A model generated the notes under the pieces. It saw nothing but the letters and a program-made list of their open reading frames with translations. It did not search any database and was not told the DNA's origin. DNA of 64,000 bases, from NCBI GenBank assembly GCA_002337085.1, contig DDFH01000006.1, positions 1,083,098 to 1,147,097 of the forward strand, written 5' to 3'. The position numbers and the translations under genes were made by a program. Each line of letters begins with the position of its first letter. Positions within the stretch are counted from its first letter, which is position 1. The DNA is from Hyphomonadaceae bacterium UBA1933 (GTDB lineage: Bacteria > Pseudomonadota > Alphaproteobacteria > Caulobacterales > Aquidulcibacteraceae). Below, in pieces: positions 58,028-64,000 of this stretch.

Positions 58028-60325
58028 ATGAAAAAACGACTTCCAAAAAATTATCGATTATTTTTAATTACAAGCACAATTATAACAAGCATGGTTGGCA
58101 CGAATGTGTTTGCGCAAGAAACCGTGCAAACTTCACACGTTCAAAATGACGTTAATCAAGAAGATACGACCGATATTGATAAAAGTTCTCTCCATACGGT
58201 TATTGTACGCGCCGAGCGTTCTTTGGCAACGGCCAAAGCACCGTCCAAGGCGGCGCTTGATCAAGGTGAACCACAATCAATTATCTCCCGCCCATATATT
58301 GAAAATTCGGGTGTTGAAACCGACGATTTCACGGGCATTGCATCAATAACACCATCTGCCGCGTCTTCTGGCTCGTCCAATGGGCCAGGTTTTGGCGAAT
58401 CAAAAGTAACTTTACGCGGCTTTAAAGACGGCAATTATAACGTAACATTCGAAGGCATTCCTTGGGGTGATACAAATAACCCAACCCACCACTCGAATTC
58501 ATTTTTTCCGGCTTCAACAATTGGGGCAATCGTTGTTGACCGTGGGCCGGGCGCTGTTGGTGATTTTGGTCAGGCCAATTATGGCGGCAATATCAAAATG
58601 TTTTCCAACAAAGTTGATGATAAATTTGGGGTTACTTTGCGCCAAACTTTTGGAACTTGGAACTCTTGGCAATCGGTTGCTGTTATGCAAACTGGCAACA
58701 TTGAACCGCTTCATAATTTGGCGGGCTTTGTAAACTTCCAAATGAATGGTTCGGATGGCGCATTAAGTTATTCATCAATGCATTCAACCAATTTTACAAC
58801 CAAATGGCGCTTGCCTATTAATGATGATTGGAATGTTTCTTTATTCGCAATGACGAATAAAAATCATTGGCGCAATACTGATAACCCTGGTGGTACAGAA
58901 GCGCAAATTGCAATGTATGGCAAAGATTTCTTGCTTTCTAATGACCCGACCAAAGCAACATATTACGGGTATAATGAGTATAATAAAAATACTACCTTCT
59001 CTTATTTGCGTGAAGAGGGCAAATTACCATTTGGCTTCACTTTGCAGAATACCAGCTATAATTCATATTATGACAATAAAACCGACACCGCAAAATCACT
59101 GGCATCTGCTGATGGTATTTCAAATGATCCGTCTACAATGGGTGTATATTTAACCCCGGGTGGCAAGGTCGATAATAGCCATATTCAAGGCTATAATAAA
59201 TTAAATCACTATATGAATTGGGGCGATATTTTGCGCCTTGACCGTGAATTTGAAATTGGCACATTGCACCTTTCTGCATGGTATGAAAGCTCGAAAACCA
59301 ATCGCCACACCTATGATTACGCCGCCGATTTAGGCCGCAATGTTTGGGATTATAGGGAGAAGCCGGTTTGTATTGCGTATGATCCATTGCAACCAAATAA
59401 ATGCAAAACATATTCAAGTGATACTTCATTGGCGTATAAAAGCTATGAGGAGCAGTCAAATTGGTTACAATGGCAAGGTGCGGCTGATTTCGCGCTTAAA
59501 ATTGGCGACAAACTTACAATTACCCCAGGGGTAAAATACGTTTGGATGAAGCGCAAAGTTACGGCAGCAGTAATTAAATCACCACGCCAAGCGCAATATG
59601 CGACTGATACAAATGAAAAAGCATTGGGCAATTTGAACATCAATTATAAATTAAAACCAAATTGGTCGGTTTATGCCGAATATGCACAAGGTATGTATAT
59701 GCCTGATATTAGTTCGCTATATGTGATTAACCCTTCTGCAAATACGGCTGAACCTTCATTGTCAACTAATTATCAATTGGGCACCGTGTTCCAAAATCGC
59801 CATTGGTCAGTTGATGTCGATATTTATAAAATCGATTTGACCAATCTATTGGTTGCATCACCAGATAATCAAATTTATGAGAATTTTGGTAAAGCGAAAA
59901 ACCAAGGTATTGAAGGCCAAGTTGCTTATTCTGTGGGTGATGGGGTATCGGTTTTCATTAATGGGTCTGTTAATGAATATACCAATGTCTTGACTGGGTT
60001 GACTATTTCTGGCGCACCAAAAAGCACCTTGGGAATGGGGTTCATGTATGAAAAAGGCCCATTCAATGGCTCATTGATTTATAAAGCCACTGGCAGCCAA
60101 TATATGGATAATTCCGAAACCCAACCTTTGGACGCATATGGCACTTTGGATTTAAGCATGAATTACAAATTCGGCGACAATTATCGTGTGAAGTTGCAGG
60201 TTAATAATATCGCGGGAACGCAATCTTTAAGTTCATATAAAATAAATACGAAAAACCCTTTGTTGACAACTTATAACTATACAACGGGTCGTAATATACA
60301 ATTGACCTTTATCGCAAAATATTAG
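58028..60325 (+). CDS. TonB-dependent outer membrane receptor
   Basis: A 765-residue outer membrane receptor with a signal peptide (about 29 residues, ending NVFA), a TonB-box-like TVIVRAE, a plug (GESKVTLRGFKDGNYNVTFE, VVDRGPGAVGDFGQANYGGN) and a complete barrel ending in the aromatic LTFIAKY. The long extracellular loops are Asn/Ser/Tyr-rich. The ligand is not evident; there is no adjacent ABC transporter or siderophore gene. GGGG at 58020 may be the ribosome binding site. Confidence 0.93.
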   Translation: MKKRLPKNYRLFLITSTIITSMVGTNVFAQETVQTSHVQNDVNQEDTTDIDKSSLHTVIVRAERSLATAKAPSKAALDQGEPQSIISRPYIENSGVETDDFTGIASITPSAASSGSSNGPGFGESKVTLRGFKDGNYNVTFEGIPWGDTNNPTHHSNSFFPASTIGAIVVDRGPGAVGDFGQANYGGNIKMFSNKVDDKFGVTLRQTFGTWNSWQSVAVMQTGNIEPLHNLAGFVNFQMNGSDGALSYSSMHSTNFTTKWRLPINDDWNVSLFAMTNKNHWRNTDNPGGTEAQIAMYGKDFLLSNDPTKATYYGYNEYNKNTTFSYLREEGKLPFGFTLQNTSYNSYYDNKTDTAKSLASADGISNDPSTMGVYLTPGGKVDNSHIQGYNKLNHYMNWGDILRLDREFEIGTLHLSAWYESSKTNRHTYDYAADLGRNVWDYREKPVCIAYDPLQPNKCKTYSSDTSLAYKSYEEQSNWLQWQGAADFALKIGDKLTITPGVKYVWMKRKVTAAVIKSPRQAQYATDTNEKALGNLNINYKLKPNWSVYAEYAQGMYMPDISSLYVINPSANTAEPSLSTNYQLGTVFQNRHWSVDVDIYKIDLTNLLVASPDNQIYENFGKAKNQGIEGQVAYSVGDGVSVFINGSVNEYTNVLTGLTISGAPKSTLGMGFMYEKGPFNGSLIYKATGSQYMDNSETQPLDAYGTLDLSMNYKFGDNYRVKLQVNNIAGTQSLSSYKINTKNPLLTTYNYTTGRNIQLTFIAKY

Positions 60326-60405
60326 TTTTGTGCTCTAGGACTTTTATTACAAATAATTGGCGCGGCAAATTTGTCGCGCCAAAATTATTTCATGCAAGAT
60401 CATAA

Positions 60406-60936
60406 TTACGCAGGAAGATTGTAATTTTTGGTGACAAGTTTTTTTATATGGATGCGTTTGGAGTTATATTTCCAAACCTCGATATTTAACATCTGCCCCG
60501 GATAGGCTTCGCCACTTATTTCACGGGTTTTATCATAGCTTTTGCCATCAATCGGTGAGGTGTATTTAAAGCTTATGGTGCTATATATATTTATTTTGGC
60601 ATTGCGCCATTTCTCATTGCTATTACGCAAATTATTTGCGGTTTTGCAATCCATATGTTTTGTTACAATGGTTTTGTAATCATTGCGCAAAGTCACTTTT
60701 TCAAAGAAATTAGCCTCTACACGATTTTCCAATGCACAGCTTAAAGCCGAACTATTAATTTCGGCAGTTGTTGGCGCAAAATTATTATAATAATCAAACA
60801 TATAGGCAAAACCGCCAACAACAATAATTATTATTGGCGGTATAAAGTAATCTATATTTCTTCTATATACTTCGCCCGCTGCAACACTTTCTGAAGTATC
60901 TAAAACTGAACCTAGGAGATTTTCAAATATATTCAT
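60406..60936 (-). CDS. DUF3592-like membrane protein (second paralogue)
   Basis: A 176-residue protein with one membrane helix (FIPPIIIIVVGGFAYMFDYY) and an external domain with ISFKYTSPIDGKSYDKTREI and GQMLNIEVW, which align with the same region of the first paralogue (55601-56074): length, one helix, the FKYxSPxxGK motif and a conserved Cys pair order. It lies just after the second TonB receptor, convergent with it. Function unknown. Confidence 0.65.
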   Translation of the reverse strand: MNIFENLLGSVLDTSESVAAGEVYRRNIDYFIPPIIIIVVGGFAYMFDYYNNFAPTTAEINSSALSCALENRVEANFFEKVTLRNDYKTIVTKHMDCKTANNLRNSNEKWRNAKINIYSTISFKYTSPIDGKSYDKTREISGEAYPGQMLNIEVWKYNSKRIHIKKLVTKNYNLPA

Positions 60937-60988
60937 CCTTTGGTTTTATCAGTATTGGTCAAATATTTTGTTAATTTAAAAAATAAAA

Positions 60989-62035
60989 TTAAAACCCATA
61001 AACCGCCTTTAAATCGGGGTCTTTGGTGGCAACAAGTTTTGCGGTATCGACCATTACTTTGGCTTGTTTCCAGGTTGCATCATCCTGCATTTTGCCATCA
61101 ATCATGGCGACGCCCGAACCATCGGGCATGGCTTCAAGGATTTTTTTGGCGAATAATACTTCGCCCGCATCGGGGCTAAAGACTTTTTTGGCAATTGCGA
61201 CTTGGTTGGGGTGGAGTGACCATGCACCGGCACAGCCCAAAAGGAAGGCGTTGCGGAATTGTTGTTCACAGGCATCCAAATCGGCAATATCACCAAATGG
61301 GCCGTAAAATGCCTTGATACCCGCACTTTGGCAGGCATCAACCATTTTGGCGATTGTATAATGCCATAAATCTTGTTGCACACTTTCACGCGCCGCATCA
61401 CCATTTACATCGCCCAATACGCGGTAGCCAGGGTGTCCGCCGCCAACGCGGGTGGTTTTCATGGCACGTGATGCCGCCAAATCGGCGGGGCCAAGTGAAA
61501 TACCCTGCATACGCGGGCTGGCAAGGGCGATTTGTTCAACATTGGCCACCCCTTCGGCGGTTTCCAAAATTGCGTGAATTAGGATTGGTTTTTTAACGCC
61601 TGCTTTGGCCTCAAGCTGTGCAAGGAGTTGGTCAACATAATGAATGTCCCAAACGCCTTCGACTTTTGGTATCATTACAACGTCAATTTTATCGCCGATT
61701 TGGGTTACGATTTCGGTTAAATCATCAAGTAACCATGGGGAGTTAAGGCAATTAACCCGTGTCCAAAGGCCGGTGCCAAGGGCCGCAAAATCGGTTGCTT
61801 TTGCCATTTTGATGAAGCCAGCACGGGCATTTTCTTTTTCGGTGGCGGGAATGGCATCTTCAAGATTACCCAAAATAACATCCACGGTTTTGGCAATTTC
61901 TGGCACTTTGGCAATTACTTTTTCAAGATGTGGCGGCACGAAATGGATCATGCGCTCAACCCGAACCGGAAGTTCGCGGTATGGCATAGGTGCGCCAATT
62001 GCCAAAGGTTTATAAAAGCTGCGTGGTGTTTTCAT
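60989..62035 (-). CDS. Malyl-CoA/beta-methylmalyl-CoA lyase-like enzyme (CitE superfamily)
   Basis: A 348-residue HpcH/HpaI-type aldolase. Visible features: RVNCLNSPWLLDDLTEIV, VVMIPKVEGVWDIHYVDQ (metal-binding acidic region), LIHAILETAEGVANVEQIAL with the conserved Glu, and MQGISLGPADLAASR with the metal-binding Asp. The length and C-terminal GCAGAWSLHPNQVAIAKKVF segment favour the malyl-CoA/methylmalyl-CoA lyase of the ethylmalonyl-CoA pathway over CitE. Other pathway genes are not in the window. The ATG at 62035 has GGGGAAG upstream; a TTG at 62047 is an unlikely alternative. Confidence 0.88.
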   Translation of the reverse strand: MKTPRSFYKPLAIGAPMPYRELPVRVERMIHFVPPHLEKVIAKVPEIAKTVDVILGNLEDAIPATEKENARAGFIKMAKATDFAALGTGLWTRVNCLNSPWLLDDLTEIVTQIGDKIDVVMIPKVEGVWDIHYVDQLLAQLEAKAGVKKPILIHAILETAEGVANVEQIALASPRMQGISLGPADLAASRAMKTTRVGGGHPGYRVLGDVNGDAARESVQQDLWHYTIAKMVDACQSAGIKAFYGPFGDIADLDACEQQFRNAFLLGCAGAWSLHPNQVAIAKKVFSPDAGEVLFAKKILEAMPDGSGVAMIDGKMQDDATWKQAKVMVDTAKLVATKDPDLKAVYGF

Positions 62036-62175
62036 TTTCTTCCCCAATTTTTTAACCGTATTGTGGGCAAGAAAATATGCCTGTAAATTTTATTTTGCAA
62101 GTGCGAAATTACGCGACTTAAGTTTAATTTTATTGCTGCAACTGCTAAATAAATATCTTTGCGAGATGCTTTTGG

Positions 62176-63117
62176 TTATTTATTGCGACCCAATGGATGC
62201 TTGTCTTCAAGCATGGTTTTTAGTTTTTCATAGGCGACATGGGTGTAAATTTGGGTGGTGGAAATATCCGAATGCCCAAGCATTACTTGTACCGCCCGCA
62301 AATCTGCCCCGCCTTCAAGTAAATGCGTGGCAAAGGCGTGGCGCAATGTATGCGGCGATAATTTTGCAATATCTACACCGGCTATTAAACCCAATTTATC
62401 CAAAAGTCTTGCATATTGCCGCCGCCCGAAATGCCCTTCTGCCGTGGTCGCAGGGAACATATATTTTTGCGCCTTTTCTTTTATATTTAATTCTTTGGGC
62501 AAAGTTACTTCACGCACCGCTAACCAGTCTTTGATTGCATTCAATGTGGCGGGGCTTAGGGGGACTAGGCGCTCTTTTGAACCCTTGCCGCGAATAATAA
62601 TTGCCTGAATATCGTGGTTTTGTAATGCCGAAAGCGGAATTGCGGAATAGGGTAATTCAACCAATTCAGACACCCGCAGGCCAGAGCCATACATCAACTC
62701 AATCATGCAGATGGCGCGCGTTTTTTCAATTGGTTTTAATTTGTTACACGCCGCAATTAATTTATCGATTTCGCCAACTTCAATAATTTTCGGCAAGGGG
62801 CGGGTGGTTTTTGCGCCTTCCCATCTTGAAGTTGGGTCAATATCAATCATTTTTTCAAGCAAGAGAAATGAAAAAAACTGCCGCAAAGCCGCGCGACGGC
62901 GTAAAAGCGTGGCACTTTTAAGCCCGCGATTATCCAAATCAATTGAATATTTTTCAATTATTTTGTGGTCAATTTCTTTAGGGGAGGTGGGGTAATTATT
63001 TCCGCTTAAAAATTCAAAAAAATCGTTCAAGTCGCGTTCATAGGCGGCAATTGTATTCTTACTTGCGCCGCGTTCGGCGCTTAACATTTCTAGAAAAGTT
63101 GAGGTTTCCTCAATCAT
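62176..63117 (-). CDS. xerD: Tyrosine recombinase XerD
   Basis: A 313-residue site-specific recombinase for chromosome dimer resolution. The catalytic set is complete: Arg in YGSGLRVSELVEL, Lys in GKGSKERLVPL, His-x-x-Arg in HTLRHAFATHLLEGGADLRA, His in LGHSDISTTQIYTHV and the nucleophile Tyr in the same segment. The N-terminal SAM-like domain begins IEETSTFLEMLSAERGASKN. It is 7 nt after the partial gene at the window edge, in the same operon. Nothing suggests a phage integrase. Confidence 0.93.
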   Translation of the reverse strand: MIEETSTFLEMLSAERGASKNTIAAYERDLNDFFEFLSGNNYPTSPKEIDHKIIEKYSIDLDNRGLKSATLLRRRAALRQFFSFLLLEKMIDIDPTSRWEGAKTTRPLPKIIEVGEIDKLIAACNKLKPIEKTRAICMIELMYGSGLRVSELVELPYSAIPLSALQNHDIQAIIIRGKGSKERLVPLSPATLNAIKDWLAVREVTLPKELNIKEKAQKYMFPATTAEGHFGRRQYARLLDKLGLIAGVDIAKLSPHTLRHAFATHLLEGGADLRAVQVMLGHSDISTTQIYTHVAYEKLKTMLEDKHPLGRNK

Positions 63118-63124
63118 CTAAGCA

Positions 63125-64000
63125 CTATTTCCCCCAATCAGGCAGCTTTTTATCAACTTTTTTTTGCTCTTCTGTTTTTGTTTGCGTAGCTGGCTTTTTT
63201 TCTATATTTTTACTTGATTTTGCCAATGATGAGGTTGCGGGTTTCGACACCGCAGCTTTTGGCACGGGGGTGGTTGCAGTTGTTTTTTGTGCCGCTGGTT
63301 TTGTTTCTGTATTAGTTTTTGTTGCCGCAGGTTTCACATTCTCACTTTTTGTTGTCGATGAAGCGTTTTTTGCAACGGGTGCCGCAGTTTTATTTGCGGC
63401 TGGTACAGGTTTGAAGACAAGCGACTTGGCCATAATTGTATAAACCGCAAGGTCTTTGGCATCTTGTGGCAGGCCCGCTTTCTTCAGATTGCCAATGATG
63501 CGCGCCATAACAACCGCATCGACCGCTTTTGGATCCTGACCTTGCAATGAAAGTGCCGCCAATAATGCGGTTTCCGCCATTGCGTTGCGGTTTGCCGATA
63601 AATCCATGGCGTATAAAATATTCTCATTACTAACCACACCAGAATTTAGGTTACCCGCCACCAAATAATCAGTAGAACGTGCCTTAAGGCCGGTTGCATT
63701 GGCGATTATTGCATCGCTATAATAATTTTGTGGTGCTTGCGCATGGTCAATGCCGCTTTGGATGCGTGCTGAAACCGCTGTTGCATCATTTGCCAAAATC
63801 CCAAGCGCAAGTTTTGATGATGCCCCAAGATTTGGTGCAAGCGTGGCAAATCGTTTTGCCGATTTGACATCAGAAGCCAAAATTGCGGCATTGGCAAAAA
63901 CCTCTGCCTGTGCGGGTGTGATATTATCAATTTCATTGAACTTTGGCGCGATGCGTTTGGCAATTGCGGCAAATGATTGAATGTCATGCGCTTCACTTAA
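63125..64000 (-). CDS. Hypothetical protein with helical repeats and a long Ala/Lys/Pro/Thr-rich tail (partial, 5' end outside window)
   Basis: An open frame of 291 codons that continues past the right edge without a stop. The visible N-terminal two thirds are helical, Ala- and Leu-rich (AVDAVVMARIIGNLKKAGLP, DAKDLAVYTIMAK), like soluble repeats. The last 85 residues are low-complexity: Lys, Thr, Ala and Pro with repeated KPAATKT/KPATS-like units, comparable to TonB- or histone-like tails, ending KKLPDWGK. I do not recognise the family. It precedes xerD by 7 nt with a GGGGGAAA ribosome binding site for xerD in its end. Confidence 0.65.
   Translation of the reverse strand, partial: LSEAHDIQSFAAIAKRIAPKFNEIDNITPAQAEVFANAAILASDVKSAKRFATLAPNLGASSKLALGILANDATAVSARIQSGIDHAQAPQNYYSDAIIANATGLKARSTDYLVAGNLNSGVVSNENILYAMDLSANRNAMAETALLAALSLQGQDPKAVDAVVMARIIGNLKKAGLPQDAKDLAVYTIMAKSLVFKPVPAANKTAAPVAKNASSTTKSENVKPAATKTNTETKPAAQKTTATTPVPKAAVSKPATSSLAKSSKNIEKKPATQTKTEEQKKVDKKLPDWGK

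Noticed and set aside
62176..63117. Prophage or integrative element integrase
   Set aside because: Length, motifs and operon context are those of housekeeping XerD, with no att-like repeats or phage genes nearby.

Overview
The window comes from an A+T-rich alphaproteobacterium, most like Caulobacterales or a close relative. Evidence: a 231-residue CtrA with an Ala-Ala C-terminus, a SciP (DUF1153) gene, an FlbD-type sigma-54 activator at the end of a fliF-fliG-fliH(flbE)-fliN-flbD operon, GANTC sites upstream of ctrA, a LexA box of the alphaproteobacterial GTTC-N7-GTTC type, and the CobS/CobT/J-domain/BolA gene set. I cannot name a genus; the low G+C is unusual for the group.

Layout. 0-4 kb: an Xre-type regulator/DUF2975 pair cut by the left edge, an ABC-F ATPase and an acyltransferase. 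4-8 kb: an Old Yellow Enzyme, a repeat-rich stretch (heptamer array, a DUF559 nuclease gene bracketed by inverted REP-like palindromes, copy A of a modular repeat), then an SOS-type Y-family polymerase. 8-28 kb: a large motility and cell-cycle block: ctrA divergent from fliI-fliJ; the long minus-strand operon fliF-fliG-fliH-fliN-flbD-flhA-flhF; sciP; fliK-flgD-flgE; and divergent flgK-flgL behind a sigma-54 promoter. 28-38 kb: mnmA, a lipoprotein, nhaA, a chemoreceptor, threonine dehydratase, and cobS-cobT. 37.7-42.4 kb: an accessory group (membrane protein, TetR-YciI-Tag operon with a palindromic operator, aspartyl protease, serine hydrolase, GGCT-like protein) lying between cobS and the J-domain/BolA genes. 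44-47 kb: heptamer array, repeat copy B, tRNA-Gly and tRNA-Tyr, and an rlmB-like methyltransferase with a long repetitive disordered N-terminus. 47-58 kb: small enzyme and transport genes, two TonB-dependent receptors, a DUF1800/DUF1501 pair, a phosphoesterase, and a cation exchanger behind a yybP-ykoY (Mn2+) riboswitch. 60-64 kb: malyl-CoA lyase type enzyme, xerD, and a partial gene at the right edge.

The motility block brings together the regulators expected to time it: CtrA starts the cascade, SciP is its known inhibitor, and FlbD with sigma-54 drives late genes. Candidate sites are visible at ctrA/fliI (three GANTC sites, a GGTTAAC dyad, many TTAA half sites), at fliF (TTAA-N7-TTTA) and at flgK (GG-N10-GC).

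The most novel material is non-coding. (1) A roughly 85-90 nt two-hairpin element occurs three times with compensatory stem changes, each time 6-10 nt downstream of the 3' end of a minus-strand gene (cobS, tRNA-Gly, tRNA-Tyr). (2) A roughly 270-340 nt modular element occurs three times with five conserved blocks in constant order. (3) The DUF559 gene sits between two REP-like palindromes in inverted orientation, with a solitary copy at 57.4 kb, resembling the layout of REP-associated transposases.
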